IMG/VR virus record: IMGVR_UViG_3300022540_000108
Location: 1-37,721 of that record
Length of the DNA: 37,721 bases
Reading direction: 5' to 3' (one strand)
Origin: a virus
A program made the translations under genes and the position numbers. The notes under the pieces were generated by a model, which was not told where the DNA came from, made no database searches, and was given only the letters and a program-made list of their open reading frames with translations. This document shows positions 6,125 to 14,102 of this stretch, in pieces (within the stretch, counting starts at the first letter, position 1; every line of letters starts with the position of its first letter).

Positions 6125-6686
6125 AAACACCTAGCTCCCTACAGAATTTAATATAATGATCTTTTAATAAATAATCTGGCATATTACCTAAAATAGGAAC
6201 TCCTAAAGGTTCTACTCCACTTAGAGCTTTCTGCACTTCCTCGAACCTTTTAGGTATTAACCATTTAAATTCATCTAATAATATACGCTTATCATAACTA
6301 TCTAGTAATCTCTTGTCCCTGGGTGCCAGTTTTATGTTATACTTATTGAAAATAATATTACTGACCTTATCTTCAATATCTTTATAATCGGATAATGTTG
6401 CTTTTAAAGGAGAAACAACGTCTCCTAAATAAGCCTCTGCTGCGTCGTGTAATAGTAAAGCAGCTGCTAGATTCCTATTCTCATCCTTGATGTATACATA
6501 TTCAGCTAAGTGTAACGAATGCTGAGCTACTGTATACGAGACACCTACTGGAAGAGAACCTCCAAATCTATTTATCTTAGATAGATGATGGGCTATATCC
6601 TCTAAACATATATCTGATTTCTTTATATTGTTAGGGAAAATCTTCTTCCCTGTAAAAGTAAAATAGAAACTCGTACCTTTAGACAT
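6114..6686 (-). CDS. HD-domain nucleotidase (YfbR-like), 190 aa
   Basis: HD-superfamily metal ligands are visible: VAQHSLHLAEYV (first His), LLLHDAAEAYLGD (His-Asp pair) and a later Asp in the helix DSYDKRILLDE. The pattern matches YfbR-type 5'-deoxynucleotidases, which dephosphorylate dNMPs. With the dUTPase and the MazG-related protein it makes a nucleotide-pool module. The start chosen is ATG 6686 (MSKGTSFYF), with GGAGG at good spacing; an upstream Met at 6698 is less likely. Confidence 0.82.
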   Translation of the reverse strand: MSKGTSFYFTFTGKKIFPNNIKKSDICLEDIAHHLSKINRFGGSLPVGVSYTVAQHSLHLAEYVYIKDENRNLAAALLLHDAAEAYLGDVVSPLKATLSDYKDIEDKVSNIIFNKYNIKLAPRDKRLLDSYDKRILLDEFKWLIPKRFEEVQKALSGVEPLGVPILGNMPDYLLKDHYIKFCRELGVYDK

Positions 6687-6697
6687 AAAACCTCCCA

Positions 6698-7474
6698 CTA
6701 TCTAGAATACTTATCCTTCAAGTAATCTAAGCTAATAAACATAGGATCGTATGTACCTTCTGTAACTCTATGCTTCACTATAATACCTCTCCAATGATTG
6801 TTACCTTGCGGTCCCATATACTCCTCTGGGTGTTGGTAACAAGCTCCTGCCACTAACCCTTGTAACACCTGACCGTTAGTTAAGTATTTCAAACCGTATT
6901 GTAATGTCTGCTGATGTCCCATCGTAAAGCTGTGTCCTAAGTTATTTAACTTAGAGTTCATCTGTCCAGCCACCACCCCTTTAACTAAGCTATTAGGGTT
7001 TACAAAGTAATGAGCATAATATACACCGTCAATCTCAACAGGTACTAAGAATGGTATCACTTCCCAATCCTCGTATGGAAGATCATCAGAATGAATCAAC
7101 CCTTCAAGCTCTGACTGATTCTCTGCGGCACGTGCTATCCTGTGCTCATGGTTACCTAATGTCAACACCATACGTGGCTTGTATCTCTGCTTATGATACT
7201 GTGCTGCCTTTTTATTGTATTCCCTCAGAGGTTTTAATAAAATATCCATAGCCTCTTTAGCAGCTGCTATATCCTTTGTGTATCTACGTCCTTCAAATGA
7301 AGCTTTCCCTTTGTCGTAAGAACTGAGACTGGGCATATCTGCAAAGTCACCAATATTAATAATTACATCAGGTTTCTTATCAACTATGTATTGACCTACC
7401 CAAGCTAGATGTTCCAGAGGAACACCTTCTTTAACTTGGCAATCAGGTATTACTAAATGTGTAACGTGTCTCAT
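6698..7474 (-). CDS. Calcineurin-like metallophosphoesterase, 258 aa
   Basis: Conserved blocks in order: VIPDCQ (dimetal Asp; the usual DxH is DCQ here), INIGDFAD (GD box), LTLGNHEHRI (GNHE box), and later MGHQQTLQYG (a His ligand). Such phage phosphoesterases act on nucleotides or DNA ends; some are recombination-associated, but the substrate cannot be told. The first box has Gln instead of the common His, which may change metal binding. The start has GGAGG upstream. Confidence 0.82.
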   Translation of the reverse strand: MRHVTHLVIPDCQVKEGVPLEHLAWVGQYIVDKKPDVIINIGDFADMPSLSSYDKGKASFEGRRYTKDIAAAKEAMDILLKPLREYNKKAAQYHKQRYKPRMVLTLGNHEHRIARAAENQSELEGLIHSDDLPYEDWEVIPFLVPVEIDGVYYAHYFVNPNSLVKGVVAGQMNSKLNNLGHSFTMGHQQTLQYGLKYLTNGQVLQGLVAGACYQHPEEYMGPQGNNHWRGIIVKHRVTEGTYDPMFISLDYLKDKYSR

Positions 7475-7483
7475 AACAACCTC

Positions 7484-8047
7484 CTAATCCCAAAAGTGTT
7501 CTATGTATTTATGGACGTACTCCCAGGCTTCCTTCTTAGCCGCTGCTTCATTCTTATTACCACGATCACTTGCAATCTTATACATACCATCGTAAATCTT
7601 TTTCTTTGTAACCTGCTTAGTGTACATCTCGCTTAACTTGGAGGTTTCTATCCTCCGAAAACATATCGGGTTCTTTTTAAACAGATAGGATAATGTAGGG
7701 TCTACACCATAATCGTAAGCTTTCCTGAGCTTCCCCGAAGCTGTCATACAACGTCTGTAAACCTGCTCACCTCTTACGTGATATCCCGATTTACAAGCCT
7801 TTGCATTAACCTCTAACATGTCACAAAAAGCATTGATAGTATATCCACTATCCCAAGGTCTCCATTTCCATGCCATCCTCAAGAACAAAGGCAGGTTAAT
7901 TATAAAATTACGTATATTATAATAAGTGTTCATTAGCCAGCAATTAAACCACCAACTCTCTAAGTCAGATATCCACTCATCGTACCAACGTTCCTCACCT
8001 GCCATTTCTCTTTCAAGACGTTTAATACTCCTCCCCAACTTACTCAT
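7484..8047 (-). CDS. Hypothetical protein, 187 aa
   Basis: ATGA overlaps the upstream HNH gene. Residues about 25-65 are very aromatic (many Trp, Tyr and Phe, including WISDLESWWFNCWL) and may touch membrane or protein. The C-terminal half is Lys-rich and helical. I recognise no domain. The position between nuclease and phosphoesterase suggests a replication or nucleic-acid role, which is inference only. Confidence 0.7.
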   Translation of the reverse strand: MSKLGRSIKRLEREMAGEERWYDEWISDLESWWFNCWLMNTYYNIRNFIINLPLFLRMAWKWRPWDSGYTINAFCDMLEVNAKACKSGYHVRGEQVYRRCMTASGKLRKAYDYGVDPTLSYLFKKNPICFRRIETSKLSEMYTKQVTKKKIYDGMYKIASDRGNKNEAAAKKEAWEYVHKYIEHFWD

Positions 8048-8376
8048 TTCTTAGCCCTCCTACGGTCTTCGGCACCTTTGATTACATGACAAGGTTTACA
8101 TAATATCTGTAAGTTGTCTGTATCACAAAACAGAGTAGGTCCAAACGTTGCCCAATCCTTCTCCTCTTTAAACGTGCCGCACGGCTTAATATGGTCCACT
8201 TGAACTTCTTTTTGCATAAACCACTTCTTACACATCTTACATTTATATTCCCACTTCTGCCGGTTGTTAGGCCCATTGTAAACTCTTCTCGCTTTCTTAA
8301 GTGCTTCTGAACGGGCTGGGAATCTCAACCATGCTCTTCTTAGAGCCGAACGTATCATACTATAGGGGTTCACCAT
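8044..8376 (-). CDS. HNH endonuclease, 110 aa
   Basis: The core spans residues about 43-105: CKMCKKW (zinc pair), VQVDHIKPCG (catalytic His region), a DTDNLQILCKPCH segment (Asn and second zinc pair), then a basic tail RRRAKK. This is the small free-standing HNH type found in many phages, sometimes near terminase; here it is with replication genes. It could nick or cut DNA during replication, recombination or host-DNA breakdown. It overlaps the next gene by ATGA. Confidence 0.88.
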   Translation of the reverse strand: MVNPYSMIRSALRRAWLRFPARSEALKKARRVYNGPNNRQKWEYKCKMCKKWFMQKEVQVDHIKPCGTFKEEKDWATFGPTLFCDTDNLQILCKPCHVIKGAEDRRRAKK

Positions 8377-8568
8377 CTATTTACCACCCCAGAGGTTTAA
8401 AACATACTCCTCTTTATCTGCGTAACCTTGGTCTTGAATATCAGCCCACCCCATATTCAAACCTTCGTAGTAACTTGATTGGCGTAGTTCAGTTAACACT
8501 TGTATACCGTCTTGCTCCGGCATTAACTTTAATGATTGTAGAAGTAATGCATAGTTTGGCTCTTTCAT
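8377..8568 (-). CDS. Hypothetical protein, 63 aa
   Basis: This is the first gene after the promoter at 8594-8622, with AAGGAG upstream of ATG 8568. The product begins MKEPNYALLL and continues as acidic helix (LTELRQSSYYEGL). No known family. It ends directly before the HNH gene's start. Confidence 0.65.
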   Translation of the reverse strand: MKEPNYALLLQSLKLMPEQDGIQVLTELRQSSYYEGLNMGWADIQDQGYADKEEYVLNLWGGK

Positions 8569-8593
8569 TATTCTTCTCCTTGGTTATATTTTA

Positions 8594-8622
8594 ACTATAG
8601 TGTATCAATTACAATTTGTCAA
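8594..8622 (-). promoter_or_regulatory. Sigma-70 promoter inside the replication block
   Basis: On the minus strand: TTGACA, 17 bp, TATAGT. The leader to the ribosome-binding site is nearly identical to that at 2066-2096. The -35 sits at the very end of the exonuclease gene region. Confidence 0.85.
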
Positions 8623-8623
8623 C

Positions 8624-9376
8624 CTAATCTTCTCCTGGATTGTAATTATTAGCCAGTTTCCAATACTCAAGTAGGTGTTCAAACATCCTCCAATCCTTAT
8701 CAAAATCTTCACTCTCTGTTAGCTTCACTACACCTGGTGTATCTCTAGATATAAATAGATTGTATCTCTTAGCTCTAGGTATCTCTAACCCTACAGCGTA
8801 AGCTGCTGATTGCATATGATGGTCTGCATAAGCTTTAAACTTACTAACATCATCACCATCTTTAGTTTTAAAATCTAGAATAATACCATCACCGTCTTTA
8901 CTGTGTAAATCTACACGCCCACCAAACCCAAACTTGAGGTCACAAAATGAAGCCTCCGCCTCCCACGTAACACCTGGGAATTTCTCATGTATAAGAGCTA
9001 GTGCAGCTTCGCATATCTCCCTATCTAACCTATCTACTACACCAATCTCACCGTTATTAAAGTAACCTTCTAACATATCATGTATTTCGTTACCCCTCTC
9101 AGCTGCGTTTTTAGCGTGTTGCCCTGCCATCGCTGCAACTTTCCTTCTCCACTCATTGAGAGGTTCTTCAGGAGGTGTTTTCTGAACTGCGTTTAGTAAT
9201 TGACTCCTGAAGTAAACCTGCAACCCTGGACTAGCTTTTACACTAGTCACAGTTGTTACAGAAGGCACTAACTTTAACTTCCTTGCATCTCTTAATGTGG
9301 TGTCTCGGAGTTTACCATTCTTACCCACCACTTCGTATGCCGAATCTCCTTTCTGATTATACCAATGTTGACCCAT
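8624..9376 (-). CDS. PD-(D/E)XK exonuclease (RecB/Cas4-like), 250 aa
   Basis: Active-site elements are in order: ERGNEIHDMLEG (helix with Glu), GGRVDLH (Asp), IILDFKTKDG (D-x-K) and HHMQSAAYAVGL (QxxxY), the pattern of RecB-like exonucleases of phage replication modules. It likely degrades or processes DNA for recombination or replication, perhaps with the SSB-like protein three genes upstream. Length is typical of phage members. The start overlaps the upstream membrane protein's stop by TAATG. Confidence 0.85.
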   Translation of the reverse strand: MGQHWYNQKGDSAYEVVGKNGKLRDTTLRDARKLKLVPSVTTVTSVKASPGLQVYFRSQLLNAVQKTPPEEPLNEWRRKVAAMAGQHAKNAAERGNEIHDMLEGYFNNGEIGVVDRLDREICEAALALIHEKFPGVTWEAEASFCDLKFGFGGRVDLHSKDGDGIILDFKTKDGDDVSKFKAYADHHMQSAAYAVGLEIPRAKRYNLFISRDTPGVVKLTESEDFDKDWRMFEHLLEYWKLANNYNPGED

Positions 9377-9546
9377 TATTTCCCCCTATTATAAAGAGAT
9401 AAACTTGTGAGAACTAAAAACAACAATACTATAATAGATATACCTAAGAACGCCGGGGCAAATACACCATACCAAGGTAGTAGTATAAGACCTGACACCT
9501 TCAAACCAGCCAATACGGTTGTTATCATAAACAATATCCTAATCAT
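9376..9546 (-). CDS. Small two-TM membrane protein, 56 aa
   Basis: It begins MIRILFMITTVLAGLKVSGL, followed by LLPWYGVFAP and a second long hydrophobic segment (GISIIVLLFLVLTSL). The start overlaps the stop of the upstream ORF and its stop overlaps the exonuclease ATG. The composition resembles small phage membrane proteins of the KxxGLI...W...P type, but I am not certain. The function is unknown; a holin seems unlikely given its early position. Confidence 0.6.
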   Translation of the reverse strand: MIRILFMITTVLAGLKVSGLILLPWYGVFAPAFLGISIIVLLFLVLTSLSLYNRGK

Positions 9547-9716
9547 TCGATACTCTCCGCACTTTTGATAACCTCTTCAGCAGCTTTCATAGCACAAAGT
9601 AGTAGAAACTGATCAGAGGATAGGTTTAATACTTTGCTAGCTCTCTTAATAAGAGCCAGCACTTCTTTACTCACCCCTTGTAGGGTAATATTCACATATT
9701 CTTTTTTCTTACTCAT
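9543..9716 (-). CDS. Possible ribbon-helix-helix regulator, 57 aa
   Basis: The start KKKEYVNITLQGV fits the beta-strand of a ribbon-helix-helix protein, followed by two predicted helices (SKEVLALIKRASKVL and SSDQFLLLCAMKAAEEVI). Size and pattern suit an Arc/MetJ-like DNA-binding dimer. ATGA overlaps the upstream SSB-like gene. If it is a repressor, the short inverted repeats near several promoters (ATACTnnnAGTAT) are possible sites; that link is inference. Confidence 0.55.
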   Translation of the reverse strand: MSKKKEYVNITLQGVSKEVLALIKRASKVLNLSSDQFLLLCAMKAAEEVIKSAESIE

Positions 9717-10255
9717 ATAAAGTCACCTATATCACCACTATCATCAGCTCCGTCTGAAAGTTCTACCTTAGGTTTCGCCTTAATCTCAAAGATATCATCA
9801 TCAGCGTCTTCAGCGCTCTCAAACACAATCAAATCTGTCACTTGAACTTTTCTCATATAAAGAAACTTACCAAACTTTGTCTTAACTAACTCTGCTTTAA
9901 CCACTACTCTACTGCCATTACCCACTTTATCAGTGATTGGGTCACCATATTGATCTATAACTTGTAAATCATCATGTACTTTATCACCTCTTGATATCTT
10001 ATGTGCTGATATTGTAAGATACGAAACTCCTGATTTTTCATCTATTGATAATTTAGCTGGTGATTTCAACCCTGCCTTCTTAAGTTGTGCAAATTGTTCA
10101 TCTGAACACTCTACATCAATCTTATATTTACAGTTATTAGGCTCTTCTGGGTTAATATAATCTGGATGTGGCTTACGAGCCTTATTAGGTGGTATAGTAG
10201 CCCATTTACATAAACCTTTTAGTATTACTATGTCTTTCTTCTCTCTGTCTGTCAT
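9713..10255 (-). CDS. Single-stranded DNA-binding protein (gp2.5-like), 180 aa
   Basis: The gene lies next to the family A polymerase, as the SSB does in T7-like replisomes. The body is mixed beta-rich and basic (KVHDDLQVIDQYG, VVVKAELVKTKFGKFLYMRKVQV), and it ends in a strongly acidic tail (DGADDSGDIGDFI) with Phe near the end, like the C-terminal peptide by which T7 gp2.5 contacts polymerase and helicase. It would coat ssDNA and coordinate replication. The call rests on context and tail more than on sequence identity. Confidence 0.72.
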   Translation of the reverse strand: MTDREKKDIVILKGLCKWATIPPNKARKPHPDYINPEEPNNCKYKIDVECSDEQFAQLKKAGLKSPAKLSIDEKSGVSYLTISAHKISRGDKVHDDLQVIDQYGDPITDKVGNGSRVVVKAELVKTKFGKFLYMRKVQVTDLIVFESAEDADDDIFEIKAKPKVELSDGADDSGDIGDFI

Positions 10256-10271
10256 ACTATTCTCCTAAGTT

Positions 10272-12107
10272 TTAATGTGTCTCAGCCCAATTTGAACCTT
10301 TTGCAAATTCCCCTGTAATAGGGACATTTAATTTTAATAACTTACCTGCTTTCATCATTGAAGCAACTGCTAACTCTCCTATCTTATCCGCATCTTCAGG
10401 GTTACATTCTATTTGAAACTCATCATGAAAGTTCCCTACGAACTTATAGTAAAGTTTAGCATCTTTCAACCATTTGTCAAGTACACATAAAGATAATTTC
10501 ATAACAATAGACCCACATGACTGAAATAATGTATTAATTAATGCATGTTTATAACGTACTGTTAAAGATCTGCCGTCAATTGCTGTTATGTGGCCTGAAT
10601 CATCAAACTCATCTTCTAAAGACTTCTTAAGAGCTTTAAGACCTGGATTCGCATCCCAATACTCTTCGTAAACCTGTTTAGCCTGTGCAGTGGCTTTACC
10701 TAATGTGTTGGCAAACTTACCAGCCGCGCAACCGTATGTTATTGCATATTTAGCAGTCTTAGCTGTGTTTCTGTCTACATTAAAGACATCTGCGTTACGT
10801 TGATGAATATCTCCATCAATAAGCTCTTTAGCACTGTCTAAATCGTACTTAGCCACGTAGTGAGCTTCGCATCTCGCCTCTAATGCAGAAGCATCAACCC
10901 CAATTAATATCTTACCCTTAGGGGCTTTAAACAGGCTTCTGAGCTCTTTACCGTAATACACCTTTTTATCTGCTTTTGGTACATTTACTACAATCCTATG
11001 TGTCATGCGCGTCGTATTTGTCATACAAGTGTTAGCTTGCGCTTCAATACGTCCATCATCTCTTATATTACTTATAAAACCTTGTACCTGCGAACGTCTG
11101 TGCTGTGCTTTATTGTATTCAGCAATGTAAGCAATAGCTGGAGTTCCTAGGTCATTGGCAACTACCGACCATTCCTCGGGTGTTGCGGGTAATTTAGGGC
11201 TGGTTTTAACCACCCGGTTGAATTTACACCTCAAAGGTTTACCATGTTTATCTCTTTTAAAGTTCCACTCTGTTGGTTTCCACCCTCTATTCAGTAAGTA
11301 TTCTTTTAACTGGGTTGCACTATTAACACTAATCTTCTCGAACTTAACTCTACAAAAATCACCTACCACTTCATCAAAAGAATCTCCCACCCATCTAGCA
11401 GCATTAACTGTTAGCTCACCGTCTGCTTTAAATGCTTTACAAACACCCTCTTTATAAGGCATAAAAACTTTAATAGGTAAATACTTATGTAACTGTTGTT
11501 CAATATCTTCAATTTTATTTGTAAACGTGTCAACTAAATCATAAGCCTCTTTCAGGTTGAAATCCCAACCGTTATCAGCTTGTTGTTCAACGATGTGCCA
11601 AACCTTATGTTCCATATTAAAGACTTTCTCCATATCTCCACACTCTTCCATGATCTTTAGATATAGTTTAGCGGTAATCTTTACATCCCCTTTACACCTA
11701 TGTAACATTTCTGGTGTATATCTGCTCCAATCTTCATGTACAGGTTTAGCAACACCTAGTCTAACACCCCAAGCAGCTAATCCGTGTTTACCTTTAATTG
11801 TAACTATCTTACCATCTGTGTCAGGATACTTAGCTTGTTCTATATCGGGCCATAGAATACGGGCCATCAGTAATGTATCTCTGTAAAAACCTTCATATTC
11901 AAAACCTAGAAGTTTCTTAAACACTTTTAAATCAAACCCTATACCATTATGCATACATAAAGAATCAACTTGCTGTAAGAACGGTAATAGTTCATTCATG
12001 TTCTCTGGGGTGAATAAATGTAACTTCTTCTTATCGATGTCATAGAAGACAGCACAATGTATTACACTTGGATCCAACCCATCTGTCTCTATATCACCAA
12101 CTATCAT
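10272..12107 (-). CDS. Family A DNA polymerase (T7-like) with 3'-5' exonuclease, 611 aa
   Basis: The N-terminal proofreading domain shows Exo I (VGDIETDG, residues 3-10), Exo II (HNGIGFD, 53-59) and a later Asp-rich Exo III region (HRCKGDVKITAKLY). Polymerase motifs: A (GVDASALEAR, near 400), B (RNTAKTAKYAITYG, near 442-456) and C (GNFHDEFQIEC, near 560). The residue equivalent to E. coli Pol I Phe762 is Tyr, as in T7 polymerase; in surveys of marine viral PolA this state is linked to virulent phages. Length is slightly below T7 (704 aa), so the thioredoxin-binding insertion may be absent. The gene overlaps the upstream 84-aa ORF by ATGA. Confidence 0.95.
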   Translation of the reverse strand: MIVGDIETDGLDPSVIHCAVFYDIDKKKLHLFTPENMNELLPFLQQVDSLCMHNGIGFDLKVFKKLLGFEYEGFYRDTLLMARILWPDIEQAKYPDTDGKIVTIKGKHGLAAWGVRLGVAKPVHEDWSRYTPEMLHRCKGDVKITAKLYLKIMEECGDMEKVFNMEHKVWHIVEQQADNGWDFNLKEAYDLVDTFTNKIEDIEQQLHKYLPIKVFMPYKEGVCKAFKADGELTVNAARWVGDSFDEVVGDFCRVKFEKISVNSATQLKEYLLNRGWKPTEWNFKRDKHGKPLRCKFNRVVKTSPKLPATPEEWSVVANDLGTPAIAYIAEYNKAQHRRSQVQGFISNIRDDGRIEAQANTCMTNTTRMTHRIVVNVPKADKKVYYGKELRSLFKAPKGKILIGVDASALEARCEAHYVAKYDLDSAKELIDGDIHQRNADVFNVDRNTAKTAKYAITYGCAAGKFANTLGKATAQAKQVYEEYWDANPGLKALKKSLEDEFDDSGHITAIDGRSLTVRYKHALINTLFQSCGSIVMKLSLCVLDKWLKDAKLYYKFVGNFHDEFQIECNPEDADKIGELAVASMMKAGKLLKLNVPITGEFAKGSNWAETH

Positions 12108-12358
12108 TTTGACTCCTCGATTAACGTAACTTCAAGTACTCCTTCAGACACCCTGGTTATACTTTCAATATAACCCGTAAACGTACCGCCTGGGTTACAC
12201 TTAAGATCACATTCTTCTCCTGTGTGCAGGTTTCGGAACAGCTCTTTTTGACCAAGGTCGTGTATATCAGCACTAAATTGAAAATCTATCCGTCTGAGTA
12301 TCACACCTTTAGGTAATTTCCTAGTGGAATATGAGGATGTTATGTCGTTGTCCATCAT
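12104..12358 (-). CDS. Hypothetical protein, 84 aa
   Basis: It lies between helicase and polymerase genes, overlapping both neighbours (ATGA into polymerase; TAATG from the 58-aa ORF). The first or second Met (12358 or 12355) is the start. The product is beta-rich in character (KGVILRRIDFQFSADIH, GTFTGYIESITRV) with two Cys. No known family. Its position suggests a replisome accessory factor, which is unproven. Confidence 0.65.
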   Translation of the reverse strand: MMDNDITSSYSTRKLPKGVILRRIDFQFSADIHDLGQKELFRNLHTGEECDLKCNPGGTFTGYIESITRVSEGVLEVTLIEESK

Positions 12359-12534
12359 TAAAGCCCCCCTCTTATAGTCCTCTTCTCCTCTAGGATATTC
12401 TGTATAATAACCCCCACTTGCGAATATGCATCCTTTTGACCTTTCACGTATGAACTATCAGGCTCTTGAGCTAATCTAATATACTCTTCTGCCACTTCCT
12501 CCCAAATAAGGGTCATATCTGATTTATTATTCAT
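12358..12534 (-). CDS. Hypothetical helical protein, 58 aa
   Basis: ATG 12534 overlaps the primase-helicase TGA and its TAA overlaps the next ATG. The product begins MNNKSDMTLIWEEVAEEYIR and is acidic and helical throughout. No family is recognised. The double overlap is good evidence that it is translated. Confidence 0.65.
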   Translation of the reverse strand: MNNKSDMTLIWEEVAEEYIRLAQEPDSSYVKGQKDAYSQVGVIIQNILEEKRTIRGGL

Positions 12535-14093
12535 TTGAACCTCTTTGTTTTATGACTGTAATCTAAGTACAGTCTTTTTCCTGTGTCTTGTCCAGTAGAT
12601 CTATCTTTTTTAATGAAAACTTCTGTTTTATTACGTTCATATTCATTCTCTGAGAAGACATCTCTGTTAAGATAAACCATATAGTCAGAATACATGTAGA
12701 CACCCCTACTACCCCTGACTGTTGCCTCGCTGATATCATCAAAGTTATCATTTAAATGGCAAACATTGAATAATGTATATTGATACTTTGTACTAGAGTC
12801 TTTTAAATCTTTCATAGCTTTGTCGATACTACGTCTCTCATCATCAACCGCCCCTGTTGCGGAAAAAGACATATTATCAAATATAATAAACTCACATTTA
12901 CAAGTTTTAACCATATAAGGTATATTACGTACAACCTCTGCTAAGTCAGTTCCATACGTACAATGGTCAAACATTACAATATTATCTGTAACTTGCCTGC
13001 AATCTTCTAATTCTTCTTCTGTTAATAACCTATTCATTATATTATCTACACCGTGACCTGTCAGAGCTGCTGTAAGCTTCAAGAGGGTACGTTCCAACGG
13101 GTCCTCTAAACTTACTATACCTATCTTCTTACCGGCCTTCACAGCGTCCCTGACAAGGTCAGCTACAAACGTTGTTTTACCTACTCCGGGTAATGCAGCA
13201 ATCGTGTAAATGCTAGGTATCATAATAGGGTTAATTGTATCATTAAAACTTTTCCAAGGCCAAGGCTTAGATTTAGAGACGTGACCTTTTAATTTCTCCA
13301 GCAACTTATCACCTGTAAGAATCGGAGCAGGTAAGTACGCCACTGCATTGTAAACGCATTCCCTTAGTTCCTTGTTTGAACCTTCCATAAGTAAGTCGTT
13401 AGCGTCTTTCAATCTCCAGTTAACAACTCTAACATTACCAGGCTCGAAGAGTTTAATACACTCCTCTGTGGCTTGTCTACCGGGTTTATCGTTATCAAAA
13501 GCTAAAACAACATACTTAAAACCGTTAAGTAGATGCATATTCTCAGCTAATACGCTAGCCGCGCTTGCACAGCCATTAGGTAATGACACAACAGGCCATT
13601 TACATTGAAACACTTCTGCAACAGACAAGGCGTCTATATGCCCTTCTGTGATGGTTAAGAATAAATTCTCGTTGACACTGAATTTAGACATACCCCATAG
13701 TGTTTTGTTGTATTCTTTGTCACCTGTGATAGGAAACTTCTTGTCACTGGTTCTAAGCTGCTGCATTTTAATATCACCAGCATCATTGTAATAATTAGCA
13801 ATGTGTACTTTCTTTTCAGCATTTATCATATACCCGTAGAATTGACAGGTTTCTTTAGAGATCTTCCTTCTCTTAAGGCCCCTGTATTCACCTTCTAATA
13901 TCCCACCTCGCTTCTCAGTGGGGGTTATCTTCTTAACCACTTTAGCACCTTTCTTAACACCAATTACTTTCTGCTCTGCTACGCAATACCGTACACCACT
14001 TTCGAATACGTGTATGTTATCACCTGCGGTATCTCTACCTTGTGCTCTGCACGACTCACAAGGTTCTTTACTAACTACGACATTCTTTTTCAT
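12531..14093 (-). CDS. Primase-helicase (T7 gp4-like), 520 aa
   Basis: The protein unwinds DNA as a hexamer and primes lagging-strand synthesis. The N-terminus has a zinc-finger-like segment (CESC at 12-15, single Cys37). The TOPRIM domain shows TITEGHIDALS and LAFDNDKPGRQA. The RecA-like helicase shows Walker A (ALPGVGKTT, near 297) and Walker B (FIIFDNM, near 396), with a later VRGSRGVYMYSD motif. The fourth zinc ligand expected after Cys37 is absent (CVAEQ). The start is ATG 14093, with AGGGG at good spacing; an upstream TTG at 14099 is less likely. Confidence 0.92.
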   Translation of the reverse strand: MKKNVVVSKEPCESCRAQGRDTAGDNIHVFESGVRYCVAEQKVIGVKKGAKVVKKITPTEKRGGILEGEYRGLKRRKISKETCQFYGYMINAEKKVHIANYYNDAGDIKMQQLRTSDKKFPITGDKEYNKTLWGMSKFSVNENLFLTITEGHIDALSVAEVFQCKWPVVSLPNGCASAASVLAENMHLLNGFKYVVLAFDNDKPGRQATEECIKLFEPGNVRVVNWRLKDANDLLMEGSNKELRECVYNAVAYLPAPILTGDKLLEKLKGHVSKSKPWPWKSFNDTINPIMIPSIYTIAALPGVGKTTFVADLVRDAVKAGKKIGIVSLEDPLERTLLKLTAALTGHGVDNIMNRLLTEEELEDCRQVTDNIVMFDHCTYGTDLAEVVRNIPYMVKTCKCEFIIFDNMSFSATGAVDDERRSIDKAMKDLKDSSTKYQYTLFNVCHLNDNFDDISEATVRGSRGVYMYSDYMVYLNRDVFSENEYERNKTEVFIKKDRSTGQDTGKRLYLDYSHKTKRFK

Positions 14094-14102
14094 AATCAAC
14101 CC

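Noticed and set aside
11155-11886. Plus-strand ORFs of 100 and 109 aa inside the polymerase gene
   Set aside because: They are antisense shadows of a clearly conserved gene without ribosome-binding sites; the same applies to other plus-strand frames in 1.5-15 kb and 18-33 kb.
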